Source of the DNA: Peptococcaceae bacterium | Lineage (GTDB): Bacteria > Bacillota > Desulfitobacteriia > Desulfitobacteriales > Desulfitobacteriaceae | Reading direction: 5' to 3' | Length of the DNA: 34,655 bases | NCBI GenBank assembly: GCA_031289815.1 | Contig: JAITOS010000051.1 | Location: 1 to 34,655, forward strand | Part shown: piece by piece, positions 14,523 to 23,242 of the stretch | Numbering within the stretch: position 1 is the stretch's first letter | Layout: every line of letters begins with the position of its first letter | Translations under genes and position numbers: made by a program | The notes under the pieces: model-generated | The model's database searches: none | What the model was told of the DNA's origin: nothing | What the model saw: only the letters and a program-made list of their open reading frames with translations

Positions 14523-15461
14523 ATGGGGAAGATGGCGTGCGTATTTCCGGGTCAGGGCGCGCAAGGGATCGGGATGGGTCAGGACCTTTTCCAAACGCCG
14601 ATAGGAAAACAGGCGTTGGCAATCGCCGGGGAAACGTTAGGAGAAGAACTGCCGCGGCTGATGCGGGAAGGGCCGGAACAGGAGCTTCAATGGACATTCA
14701 ACGCCCAGCCGGCAATTTTGCTCGTGAGCGTCGTTGCCTGGAGTTGCCTGACGGCGGCGGGGGTGCAAGCGGATTTTCTGGCCGGACACAGCCTGGGAGA
14801 GTATTCCGCGTATGTGGCCGCCGACAGTATCGGTTTGCCGGAAGCGTTACGGCTGGTTCGCAAACGCGGCGAATATATGCAGGAAGCCTCCCCGGAAGGA
14901 CAGGGCATGATGGCGGCGATTTTGGGGGCGCGGAGCGAATGGGTGGAACAAGCCTGTCAGGCGGCGTCCGACCGGGGCGTGGTGGCGTCGGCGAATTATA
15001 ATTGTCCCGGTCAGATCGTGATTTCCGGCGAGAAAGAGGCGGTGCTGCAAGCGATGGCAACCGCCAAAGAGTTGGGCGCTAAACGGGTGGTTCCCTTGGC
15101 GGTCAGCGGGCCTTTTCATTCAAAGCTGATGCAGCCGGCGGCGGAGCGGCTGGCGGCGGTGTTGAACGAGGTGGACTGGCAGGAGCCGCGGATTCCGGTC
15201 ATTGCCAATATAGACGCCTTGGAGGTGAGCCGAAAAGAGAGAATTGTGCCGACCTTACTGGAACAAATCAGCGGTGCGGTGCGCTGGGAACAGTCTATAC
15301 AATATCTGGCCGGACAGGGCGTGGATACCTTCGTTGAATGCGGGCCGGGAAAAGTTTTAAGCGGCTTGATCAAAAAAATCGTGCCCGACGGCAAGATCCT
15401 GCATATAGAAGATCAAGCGTCGCTGGAAAAGTCACTTGCATATTTAAAGGAGAGTCGGTAA
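14523..15461 (+). CDS. fabD: malonyl-CoA:ACP transacylase
   Basis: Loads malonyl groups onto ACP for chain extension. The 312-residue protein has VFPGQGAQGIGMGQ at the N-terminus, the nucleophile serine in LAGHSLGEYSAY, the substrate-binding Arg region ALRLVRKRGEYMQ, NYNCPGQIVISG, the His-containing SGPFHSKLM and VECGPGKVLSGLIKK. The ATG follows GGGAGG. It is separated from fabG by one nucleotide, indicating tight operon packing. Confidence 0.97.
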   Translation: MGKMACVFPGQGAQGIGMGQDLFQTPIGKQALAIAGETLGEELPRLMREGPEQELQWTFNAQPAILLVSVVAWSCLTAAGVQADFLAGHSLGEYSAYVAADSIGLPEALRLVRKRGEYMQEASPEGQGMMAAILGARSEWVEQACQAASDRGVVASANYNCPGQIVISGEKEAVLQAMATAKELGAKRVVPLAVSGPFHSKLMQPAAERLAAVLNEVDWQEPRIPVIANIDALEVSRKERIVPTLLEQISGAVRWEQSIQYLAGQGVDTFVECGPGKVLSGLIKKIVPDGKILHIEDQASLEKSLAYLKESR

Positions 15462-15462
15462 A

Positions 15463-16206
15463 ATGAGTTTGAATGGAAAGGTGGCCCTGGTCACCGGCGC
15501 GGCGAGAGGATTAGGCAGAGCGATTGCCTTGCAGCTGGCGGCGGCGGGGGCTCAAGTCATGGTGAATTACGCGGGCAGTGAGGATAAGGCTAAAGAGGTC
15601 GTGCGTTTGATTCAGGAGCGGGGCGGAGAAGCGGAGCTGTGTCAGGCGGATATCAGTCAGGCCGCGGACGTCGAGCGGCTGGTAAAAACAGTTATGAACA
15701 AATACGAAAAAATCGATATATTAATTAATAACGCGGGAATTACCAGAGATCGTCTGCTGTTGCGCATGACGGAAGAGGATTGGGACGCAGTTTTAAGCAC
15801 CAATTTAAAAGGGGTTTTTCTCTGTACCAAAGCGGTCAGCAAATCCATGCTGAAACAGCGGTCCGGGGTCATTATCAATATATCGTCTATTGTAGGGATC
15901 AAAGGAAACGCGGGGCAAGCCAATTACGCGGCTGCCAAAGCGGGAGTGATCGGGCTGACCAAAGCAACGGCCAAAGAATTCGCGTCCAGGGGGGTTCGGG
16001 TGAATGCGATTGCTCCAGGGTATATCGCTACGGATATGACGGATATATTACCGGCAGAGATGAAAAATGAAATTCTGAAAGAGATCCCGCTGGGGAAGAT
16101 CGGCGTTCCGGAAGATGTCGCCCAGGCCGTCCTGTTTTTGGTTTCTCCCGCGGGCGCTTATATCACCGGACAAACGCTGAGTATTGACGGTGGCATGTCT
16201 ATTTGA
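15463..16206 (+). CDS. fabG: 3-oxoacyl-ACP reductase
   Basis: NADPH-dependent short-chain dehydrogenase reducing beta-ketoacyl-ACP. The 247-residue protein shows the cofactor motif TGAARGLGRAIA, the structural NNAG, the catalytic Ser in INISSIVGIKG, the YxxxK pair in NYAAAKAGVIG, the PG motif (IAPGYIATDM) and the terminal ITGQTLSIDGGM. Start one base after fabD; AAGGAGAG is the ribosome binding site. Confidence 0.97.
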   Translation: MSLNGKVALVTGAARGLGRAIALQLAAAGAQVMVNYAGSEDKAKEVVRLIQERGGEAELCQADISQAADVERLVKTVMNKYEKIDILINNAGITRDRLLLRMTEEDWDAVLSTNLKGVFLCTKAVSKSMLKQRSGVIINISSIVGIKGNAGQANYAAAKAGVIGLTKATAKEFASRGVRVNAIAPGYIATDMTDILPAEMKNEILKEIPLGKIGVPEDVAQAVLFLVSPAGAYITGQTLSIDGGMSI

Positions 16207-16229
16207 TGGAGAGGAGGTGAAGAAGCGGC

Positions 16230-16457
16230 ATGGGAGTTTTTGAAAAGGTAAAAGCGATCGTCGTTGAACAGTTGGGTGTAGATGAGAATGAGGTAACGTT
16301 GGAAACCTCCTTTGAGAGTTTGAATGCGGATTCGCTGGATATTGTCGAATTGGTTATGGCGCTGGAAGAAGAATTTGACCTGGATATACCGGATGATGAA
16401 GCTGAAAAACTCCGGACGATTGGTAATGCGGTAAACTATATTAAAGGAAATCAATAA
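16230..16457 (+). CDS. acpP: acyl carrier protein
   Basis: A 75-residue acidic four-helix carrier. The phosphopantetheine attachment serine is Ser35 in LNADSLDIVELVMALEEEF. GAGGAGGTGA sits 8-9 nt upstream of the ATG, consistent with very high expression. It ends this half of the fab operon at a terminator. Confidence 0.98.
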   Translation: MGVFEKVKAIVVEQLGVDENEVTLETSFESLNADSLDIVELVMALEEEFDLDIPDDEAEKLRTIGNAVNYIKGNQ

Positions 16458-16463
16458 GACCGG

Positions 16464-16494
16464 AAGTCCCGTAGCTTTTGCGGGACTTTCTTTT
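16464..16494 (+). terminator. terminator after acpP (internal to the fab cluster)
   Basis: An 8-bp stem (AAGTCCCG with CGGGACTT) has a loop of about 9 nt and is followed by TTTCTTTT, starting 6 nt after the acpP stop. It probably limits read-through into the downstream oxidoreductase-fabF-rnc-smc-ftsY genes, letting acpP mRNA be far more abundant. No convincing new promoter was found in 16495-16614. Confidence 0.8.
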
Positions 16495-16614
16495 GAAAAA
16501 ACTGCCCTGGGAAGCGACCGGCATGGTTTTTTGCAGGGTGTAGATAGATGAGTCCGGATCCAAGGGTTGGTGTACATAGGGAGATCATAGAGAAGCTGGA
16601 ATGGAGGAAAAAAA

Positions 16615-17583
16615 GTGCGGATTCCTGAACTTCGGATCGCTGATTTGATCGCTAAAATTCCCATTATTCAAGGGGGCATGGCTATTCGTATTTCCCTGGC
16701 GCCGCTCGCCGCGGCGGTGGCTGAAGAAGGAGGGATCGGGTTGATTGCCGGAACCGGGCTTTCGATTGCGGAGTTGGTCGCGGAGATTCGCGAGGCGCGG
16801 CGGCGCACCCAGGGGATCATCGGGGTGAATATCATGTACGCTTCCGGGCAATTTGCGCAGCTGGTGAAGGCGGCCTTTGAGGAAAAAATTGATTTGTTGG
16901 TTTCCGGCGCCGGTTTCTCCAGGGATATGTTTACCTGGGGCAAGGAGTATCAGATCCCGGTGGTACCCATCGTCTCGACCGTTAAACTGGCTAAAATATC
17001 GGAAAAATTAGGCGCGGCGGCGATTATCGTCGAAGGGAAGGAAGCCGGCGGTCATTTGGGGACGGATCGGTCGATGCGGGAGATATTGCCGGAGGTAAAG
17101 CAAAGCGTCGATATCCCGGTGATCGGCGCGGGCGGCGTGGTGAATGGGACGGATGTCGCCGAAGTGTTGGCCCTGGGCGCGGATGGGGTGCAGATGGGAA
17201 CCCGTTTTGCGCTCAGCGAAGAGAGCAGCGCGGCGCCAGCCTGGAAGGAATATCTGCTTCAGGCGCAAGAAGAAGACCATCGCTATATAAAAAGTCCGGT
17301 GGGTTTGCCGGGCAGCGGCGTTCGCAATGCCTTTAGCGACAGGCTGGAGCAGGACGCCGAGGCCTTTAAGCCAACGAGCTGCTCCGGCTGTCTGAAGCAT
17401 TGTCTGCGGAACTTTTGTATTACCGACCGTCTGAATAAAGCGCAGCAAGGAGATATCAAAGAGGGTTTGATTTTTTCCGGCGCTTACTTCTATAAGATCA
17501 AAGAGATCCTGTCGGTACACCGAATCTTTGAAGGGATCAAGAACGAAATGTTGCATTACAGAAAGGGGGCGGACAGCACGTGA
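16615..17583 (+). CDS. FabK/nitronate monooxygenase-like flavin oxidoreductase with Cys cluster
   Basis: A TIM-barrel FMN oxidoreductase of 322 residues related to FabK and 2-nitropropane dioxygenase: PIIQGGMAIRIS, GGIGLIAGTG, VNIMYAS, the active-site EGKEAGGHLG with conserved His, PVIGAGGV and GADGVQMGTRF. Unlike the upstream fabK it has a C-terminal CSGCLKHCLRNFC (C-x2-C-x3-C-x4-C, about residues 263-275), which could bind a metal or an Fe-S cluster. It sits between acpP and fabF and overlaps fabF by 4 nt (ACGTGA), so a role in fatty-acid metabolism is likely, but the substrate is unknown. GTG start after GGAGG. It may be a second enoyl reductase or a redox-responsive variant. Confidence 0.85.
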   Translation: MRIPELRIADLIAKIPIIQGGMAIRISLAPLAAAVAEEGGIGLIAGTGLSIAELVAEIREARRRTQGIIGVNIMYASGQFAQLVKAAFEEKIDLLVSGAGFSRDMFTWGKEYQIPVVPIVSTVKLAKISEKLGAAAIIVEGKEAGGHLGTDRSMREILPEVKQSVDIPVIGAGGVVNGTDVAEVLALGADGVQMGTRFALSEESSAAPAWKEYLLQAQEEDHRYIKSPVGLPGSGVRNAFSDRLEQDAEAFKPTSCSGCLKHCLRNFCITDRLNKAQQGDIKEGLIFSGAYFYKIKEILSVHRIFEGIKNEMLHYRKGADST

Positions 17584-18836
17584 AAAGGCGCGGCGTGATT
17601 ACCGGCATGGGATGCGTTTCACCGGTGGGCAATAGCATAGAAAAATTCTGGGATAATCTGAATCGGGGGAAATCGGGAATTGGCGCGGTGACGCGGTTTG
17701 ACGTCAGCGACTTGCCCACGAAGGTCGCCGGTGAGATCAAAGATTTTGATCCGGCGCTTTGGCTGGACAGGAAAGAAATCCGCCGGACGGACCGCTTTGA
17801 GCAGCTGGCGGTGGCGGCGGCCAAGATGGCGGTGGAGGACGCCGCTTTGGATCTGGAATCGCTGGATAAAGAACGCGTGGCGACGGTTCTTGGCTGCGGC
17901 GTCGGCGGGGTGACGACCTTTGAAGAACAAAAAGAAGTCTTGATGAATAAAGGCGCCAACCGGGTGAGTCCCTTCTTTATCACCAATCTGATCATTAACA
18001 TGGCGGCGGGCAACGTTTCGATTGCCTTGGGGCTGCAAGGGCCGAGCCTGACCATCGTTACCGCTTGCGCCTCGGCGACCAACGCCATCGGGGAGGCGCT
18101 GCGTCTCATTCAGCGCGGCGAGGCGGACGTCGTCCTGTGCGGCGGCGCCGAAGCGCCGATCACCCCCTTGGCCTTTGCCGGTTTTTGCGCTATCAAAGCG
18201 ATGTCAACGGAGAAAGACGATCTGGCGGCGGCGTGCCGACCCTTCGACGCCCGACGCAGCGGCTTTGTTATGTCGGAAGGGGCGGGCGTTCTCGTTTTGG
18301 AAGCGGAAGAACACGCGCAACGGCGCAACGCCAGGATCTACGCGGAATTGGTGGGATATGGCTGTACGTCGGACGCCTTCCATATTACGAATCCGGCGCC
18401 CGGCGGTCTGGGGGCGGCCAGGGCGATGAGCCTGGCCCTGAAAGACGCCGGTTTACAGGCCAAAGACGTTTCGTATATCAATGCCCACGGCACCGGCACG
18501 GAAGCGAATGACGCCTGCGAGACGAAAGCGATCAAAATGGTTTTTGCCGAAGACGCTTATCGGACGCCTGTCAGCTCCACGAAATCGATGACGGGGCATC
18601 TGATGGGGGCGGCGGGCGCGATTGAAGCGATTGTGTGCAGCTTGGCCATCCAGAACGGCCTTATTCCGCCGACGATCAACTATGGAGAAAAGGATCCGGT
18701 CTGTGATTTGGATTATGTAGCGAATATCTCCCGTCGGCAGGAGGTAAAGGTAGCCATGTCGAATTCATTAGGGTTTGGCGGGCATAATGCCACGATCATA
18801 CTGGCAAAATATGAACAAGAGGGCGGACAGTCGTGA
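17580..18836 (+). CDS. fabF: 3-oxoacyl-ACP synthase II (KAS II)
   Basis: Elongating condensing enzyme of 418 residues. The Cys-His-His triad is visible: Cys in TIVTACASATNAIGEA, His in NAHGTGTEANDACE and His in KSMTGHLMGAAGAIE. The N-terminal RRGVITGMGCVSPVG and the terminal SNSLGFGGHNA are also typical. The GTG start overlaps the preceding stop by 4 nt, and its own stop overlaps the rnc start in the same GTGA manner, giving a chain of coupled genes. Confidence 0.97.
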   Translation: MKRRGVITGMGCVSPVGNSIEKFWDNLNRGKSGIGAVTRFDVSDLPTKVAGEIKDFDPALWLDRKEIRRTDRFEQLAVAAAKMAVEDAALDLESLDKERVATVLGCGVGGVTTFEEQKEVLMNKGANRVSPFFITNLIINMAAGNVSIALGLQGPSLTIVTACASATNAIGEALRLIQRGEADVVLCGGAEAPITPLAFAGFCAIKAMSTEKDDLAAACRPFDARRSGFVMSEGAGVLVLEAEEHAQRRNARIYAELVGYGCTSDAFHITNPAPGGLGAARAMSLALKDAGLQAKDVSYINAHGTGTEANDACETKAIKMVFAEDAYRTPVSSTKSMTGHLMGAAGAIEAIVCSLAIQNGLIPPTINYGEKDPVCDLDYVANISRRQEVKVAMSNSLGFGGHNATIILAKYEQEGGQS

Positions 18837-19597
18837 GAAAAAAACGGGTTGAACGCTTGGGGAAATATATGAAATCGGGGCAGGAAATGAATATTCGTTT
18901 GCGAAAACCCGGCTATCAGCTGGCAAAACGGCTGGAATTGGGGAACGGTCCCAATCGCTTGCTGGCGATGGCCTTGACGCATCCTTCTTATATGTTTGAA
19001 CATCCGGAAAAAGGGCAGGAAAACAATCAGCGGCTGGAATTTCTGGGAGACGCTATCCTGGATTTTTTGGTGGCTGAATATTTGTATTTAACTTATCCCG
19101 GTCGTTTGGAAGGGGAATTGACCAAAATGCGGGCGGCGGTCGTCAATGAGATTACGCTGGCGAAGGTAGCCCGGAGTATTGAGCTGGGGGACGAGCTGCT
19201 GCTGGGACGGGGAGAGCAATTATCGGGCGGACGGGAGCGCCCCTCCATTTTGGCCGACGCCTGGGAAGCGGTCATCGGCGCGGTGTATCTCCAGTACGGC
19301 TTACAGGAAGCTCGGCGCGTGATTCTGGAACAATTGAAACCGTATATCGAGGAGATTGCCCAGGGAAATTACGGAGATTACAAAACCCAGCTTCAGGAAG
19401 ATATGCAGCGCCGGGGGATCGAAGTCCAATATCAGATTCTGGCGGAAGAGGGGCCGGATCATAATAAACGCTTTACCGCCGGAGTATTCTTGCAGGATCA
19501 TTTAAAGGAAAAAGGCGAAGGCCGGACGAAGAAGGAAGCGGAACAGAATGCGGCTCAGCGCGTGTTAGAAAACTGGGGGAGGGAGAAAGATGGGTAA
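18833..19597 (+). CDS. rnc: ribonuclease III
   Basis: Double-strand-specific endoribonuclease for rRNA and mRNA processing. The 254-residue protein contains the catalytic signature NQRLEFLGDAILDF (about residues 64-77), the second metal-binding site ILADAWEAVIGAVYL, and a C-terminal dsRNA-binding domain with DYKTQLQEDMQRRG, HNKRFTAGVFL and GRTKKEAEQNAAQRVLE. The first Glu of the usual NERLEFLGD is Gln here. GTG start overlapping the fabF stop; an N-terminal extension of about 20 residues (KKRVERLGKYMKSG) is longer than usual, so an internal ATG at 18869 or 18887 could also be used. It overlaps smc by 8 nt. Confidence 0.96.
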   Translation: MRKKRVERLGKYMKSGQEMNIRLRKPGYQLAKRLELGNGPNRLLAMALTHPSYMFEHPEKGQENNQRLEFLGDAILDFLVAEYLYLTYPGRLEGELTKMRAAVVNEITLAKVARSIELGDELLLGRGEQLSGGRERPSILADAWEAVIGAVYLQYGLQEARRVILEQLKPYIEEIAQGNYGDYKTQLQEDMQRRGIEVQYQILAEEGPDHNKRFTAGVFLQDHLKEKGEGRTKKEAEQNAAQRVLENWGREKDG

Positions 19598-22500
19598 AGA
19601 CCAGAACTCTCCCGTTTTTTTAAAATCGATTCATATTCAAGGATTTAAATCCTTTGCCGATAAAGTGAAATTTGAATTAGGCCAGGGCTTGTGCGTGATT
19701 GTCGGGCCGAACGGCAGCGGCAAAAGCAATATCGCGGACGCCATACGCTGGGTGGTGGGCGAGCAAAGCGCGAAATCCTTGCGCGGCGCCAAAATGGAAG
19801 ACGTCATCTTTGCCGGCAGCGCCGAACGCTCTCCCATCGGCATGGCGGAAGTGTCCTTGATCTTTGACAACGCTACCGGTATTTTTCCCTTGGAGTATGA
19901 AGAGATCAGCATCACGCGGCGCGTCTATCGTGACGGCGAGGGAGAATACTATCTCAACCGGGTTCCCTGCCGCCTGAAAGATATCCACGAGCTCTTTATG
20001 GACACGGGGGCCGGGAAGGAAGGGTTTTCCATCATCGGTCAGGGGCGCGTGGAAGAGATGCTCAGCGCCAAAGCGGAAGACCGCCGGCAATTGATTGAAG
20101 AAGCGGCGGGGATCACGAAGTATCGGGTGCGCAAAAAGGAAACCGTAAAGAAAATGGAGGATACGGACCGGAATTTACAGCGGTTGGCGGATATCCTGAC
20201 GGAGCTGGAAACGCAGCTGGAACCGCTGGCCCTTCAGGCGGAAACCGCCAGTCGCTGGCTGGAGCTGAACAGGGAGCAAAGACAGTTGGAAATCCAGGCG
20301 GTGGTGCAGGAATTGACCGTGGTTGATCAGCGTTTGACCTCCCTGCGCAGTCAGGCGGAAACCTTTGAAAGCGATTGGGCGCAAGGGGTATCGCTCTTAT
20401 CCGGTGAAGAAACGAACTGCGCGCAAATAAAACAGCGGCTGCTCCTGTTAGAAGAAAAGATTCAGCTGAAAAAAGAACAGGTTCATCAAGCGGAGCAGGA
20501 TTGCGCGGATCACTTGCATCAGATCACCCTGCGGGAAGAACGGATCCGTTATCGCCAAGAAGAGATCGCCCGTTTACAGAATGAAACGGCTGAAATAGAA
20601 AGCAAGCAGGGGGCCGCGGCAACCCGCATCCAGACCTGGAAGGAAAGATACGCGCTGATCCGGCAAACCTTGGCCGAAGAAAAAAACGAGCTGGAAACGC
20701 GGGAAAAAGAAATGCTTGCCGTCCAGGCCGAAAGAGACGATCCGGAAGAACAGGAGCGCTTGAAGGCCGGGGTGTTTAACGCCCTGGCGGAACAGACGGA
20801 CGCTTCCAACGCCTTGACGGGCTGGCGGCACCGTTTAGATTCTCTGGACAATCAAAGGGAACTGAATGAGAAAGAGCGCGCGGAAAAGGAACTGGCAGTC
20901 CGGCGGCTGAGTGACGCGCTGCAACAGGAGAACGCGCGTCTGGGAGACTTGGAAACGCAGAGACTGGAGCTGGAAAACGAGCGTCAACGCGGCCAGACCC
21001 GGTTGTTGGCGCTGGAACAGCAGGAACAAAAGACGGCGGCCTCTTTGGCGGCGTCTCAGCGGCGTCTGGAAGAGGTCAAGGCCAAGCGGAAAGCCTTGCA
21101 GGCATTGAATGATTCCCTGGAAGGATATCAGCGCGGCGTGCGGGAGGTCATCCAGGCGAAACGAAAAGGCGCGGCGGAGCTTAACGGTTTATGCGGCACG
21201 GCGGCTGAATTGATCCGGGTAAAACAAATCTATGAATTGGCGATCGAAACCGCAGTGGGCGGCGGCTTGCAAAATATCGTAGCTCAGGATGAGAGCGCGG
21301 CGAAAAAGGCTATCCGTTATCTGAAACAACATCAATTGGGCCGGGCGACTTTCCTGCCCTTGGATGTGATTCGGGCGGAACGGTTTCGTTATCCGGCGGA
21401 GCTGGAGAAGGTCGCGGGTTTTATTGGGCTGGCGGTGGATTTGGTTGACTTTGACGAAAAATATCGTCCGGCAATGGAATATCTTTTTGGCCGCATTCTG
21501 GTCGTGGAGGGGATGGATACGGCGACGGCAGTCGCTCAGCGGACGGGATACAGAGTGAGAGTGGTCACGCTGGAGGGAGATCAGGTCAATATCGGCGGTT
21601 CCTTAACCGGCGGCAGTTCCCAACAGCACAGAGGGCATCTATTGGGCCGAACCAGAGAAATCGAGGAATTGGCCGCAGAAATGAAACGTTTACAAGCGGA
21701 AGAGCTGCAACAGAGCGAACAGCTGGAGGCGCTGTCTAAACAAAAGCGAGAAAAGATTGTCCGGAAACAGGAAAACGAAATGGCCGATGTCCGGATTCGG
21801 GAACAGGAAGCCCAGGCAAAGGCCGCGATTGCCCAGTACGAAGGCCAAAGAAAACGCGGGCAAGAGGAAGCCGTCTTTCAACAACTGAAACAGCAGGAGC
21901 TGCAAGAAAATGAGCAGGAGCTGCGGCTGAACATAGAAAAAGCGATAGAAACCTTGCGCCAGCGCGAGGGCGGGGCGGCGGCGGCGCGCGAGGCGCTGGA
22001 AAAGAAGGAATTGGCCGTCAAAGCGGCGTCGGTGGTATTCGATGAGCTTTCGGAAAAATTGACGCGCTATAAGGTATCCGTAGCCAAGCTGGAACAAGAA
22101 CAAACCCAGACGTCCATGATGTTAGAACAAGAGAACCTTCAGGGACAGGAATTGGGGAGGGAAATAGCGGAGAAAAAAGAAGCCCTCCGGAGCGGCCAAC
22201 AAGCTCTCGCCGCTGATATGACGGAAGCGGAGTCCTGGCGAAACCGGCGTCTGAGCAAAGAAGCGGAAAAGTCGGGGCACCTGTTGGAGCTGGATCAACA
22301 CCGGAGCCAAAAGAATGAATGGGAGACGGAGCTGACGGAAGCGGATCTCCGCCTCAATGAGTTTCGCCGCGCCGTACAGGAGACGGAGCAGAAGAAGCAT
22401 CAGCATGAATTGAACCTGGTGCGCCTGGAAGCGGACTGGGACAACGGGCTGATCCGGCTGGCAGAGGAATTTGGGTTGCAATGGACGGAAACGGAGCCTT

Positions 22501-23189
22501 TCCGGAGCTCGCTGGCGCGGGCGGCCCTGACCGAAAAGGCGGCTCGGATTAAAAACGAGATTGAGGCGCTGGGGCCGGTGAATCAGGCGGCGATAGAAGA
22601 GTATCCGAAATTAGCGGAGCGCTATGAATTCCTGTGCGAACAGCGTCAGGATTTACTGGACGCCAGAGAGAAGCTGCAATCGCTCATCGGTGAGTTGGAT
22701 CAGCAGATGTGCGAAAGGTTTGCCGCCGGGTTCGCGGCGGTTAATGAGGCTTTTCAAAGCGTGTTCAGAGAGTTGTTTAACGGCGGACAGGCCGAACTGC
22801 GCTTGCTGCATCCGGAAGACCTGCTCTCTACCGGGGTGGAAATCATCGCCCAGCCGCCGGGGAAAAAGCTGCAATGGCTGTCGCTGCTATCGGGCGGCGA
22901 AAAGGCGCTCACGGCCATCGCTTTGATTTTTGCCTTACTGCGGGTGAAACCCAGCCCGTTTTGTATTTTGGATGAGATCGAGGCTTCCCTGGACGACGCC
23001 AACGTCCGCCGTTTTGCGACGTATCTGCAACAACTGTCCGGGGCTACGCAGTTTATTGTCATCTCCCATCGCAAGGGGACGATGGCGGAAGCGGACGTGC
23101 TGTACGGCGTCAGTATGGAGCAGTCGGGGACGTCAAGGCTGTTGACCGTTTCCATGGAGGGCGGATCTCAAGAGCGGTTGCTGCTTTAA
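19590..23189 (+). CDS. smc: chromosome segregation protein SMC
   Basis: Condensin ATPase that folds and segregates the chromosome with ScpA/ScpB. The 1199-residue protein has the full architecture. The N-terminal head carries Walker A GPNGSGKSN, then DAIRWVVGEQSAKSLRG. Two long antiparallel coiled coils (about 170-515 and 685-1010) flank a hinge domain (about 520-670) with the LCGTAAELI start and the GG motif GDQVNIGGSLTGGS. The C-terminal head carries the signature LLSGGEKALTAIALIFA, Walker B ILDEIEASLDDANVRRF and ISHRKGTMAEADVLYG. The ATG lies inside the rnc 3' end, and ftsY follows, the common rnc-smc-ftsY order. Confidence 0.98.
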   Translation: MGKDQNSPVFLKSIHIQGFKSFADKVKFELGQGLCVIVGPNGSGKSNIADAIRWVVGEQSAKSLRGAKMEDVIFAGSAERSPIGMAEVSLIFDNATGIFPLEYEEISITRRVYRDGEGEYYLNRVPCRLKDIHELFMDTGAGKEGFSIIGQGRVEEMLSAKAEDRRQLIEEAAGITKYRVRKKETVKKMEDTDRNLQRLADILTELETQLEPLALQAETASRWLELNREQRQLEIQAVVQELTVVDQRLTSLRSQAETFESDWAQGVSLLSGEETNCAQIKQRLLLLEEKIQLKKEQVHQAEQDCADHLHQITLREERIRYRQEEIARLQNETAEIESKQGAAATRIQTWKERYALIRQTLAEEKNELETREKEMLAVQAERDDPEEQERLKAGVFNALAEQTDASNALTGWRHRLDSLDNQRELNEKERAEKELAVRRLSDALQQENARLGDLETQRLELENERQRGQTRLLALEQQEQKTAASLAASQRRLEEVKAKRKALQALNDSLEGYQRGVREVIQAKRKGAAELNGLCGTAAELIRVKQIYELAIETAVGGGLQNIVAQDESAAKKAIRYLKQHQLGRATFLPLDVIRAERFRYPAELEKVAGFIGLAVDLVDFDEKYRPAMEYLFGRILVVEGMDTATAVAQRTGYRVRVVTLEGDQVNIGGSLTGGSSQQHRGHLLGRTREIEELAAEMKRLQAEELQQSEQLEALSKQKREKIVRKQENEMADVRIREQEAQAKAAIAQYEGQRKRGQEEAVFQQLKQQELQENEQELRLNIEKAIETLRQREGGAAAAREALEKKELAVKAASVVFDELSEKLTRYKVSVAKLEQEQTQTSMMLEQENLQGQELGREIAEKKEALRSGQQALAADMTEAESWRNRRLSKEAEKSGHLLELDQHRSQKNEWETELTEADLRLNEFRRAVQETEQKKHQHELNLVRLEADWDNGLIRLAEEFGLQWTETEPFRSSLARAALTEKAARIKNEIEALGPVNQAAIEEYPKLAERYEFLCEQRQDLLDAREKLQSLIGELDQQMCERFAAGFAAVNEAFQSVFRELFNGGQAELRLLHPEDLLSTGVEIIAQPPGKKLQWLSLLSGGEKALTAIALIFALLRVKPSPFCILDEIEASLDDANVRRFATYLQQLSGATQFIVISHRKGTMAEADVLYGVSMEQSGTSRLLTVSMEGGSQERLLL

Positions 23190-23212
23190 TTTCCCTTATC
23201 AGGCGCAACTAT

Positions 23213-23220
23213 GCTAAAAT
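23213..23220 (+). promoter_or_regulatory. candidate extended -10 promoter of ftsY
   Basis: Between smc and ftsY an extended -10 element, TGcTAAAAT (hexamer 23215-23220), lies 23 nt before the ftsY GTG. The -35 (TTCCCT, 18 nt) is weak. It could give ftsY and the methionine-salvage genes independent transcription. Confidence 0.35.
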
Positions 23221-23242
23221 GACCTCAAAAGGAGGAACCAAA

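Noticed and set aside
18065..18511. Second plus-strand frame inside fabF
   Set aside because: Arg/Gly-rich shadow of fabF; fabF is intact with its catalytic triad.
19022..19063. RNase III signature with Gln in place of the first conserved Glu (NQRLEFLGD) as a sign of inactivity
   Set aside because: The remaining metal-binding Glu/Asp residues are present and this Gln variant is, to my knowledge, seen in other bacterial RNase III proteins.
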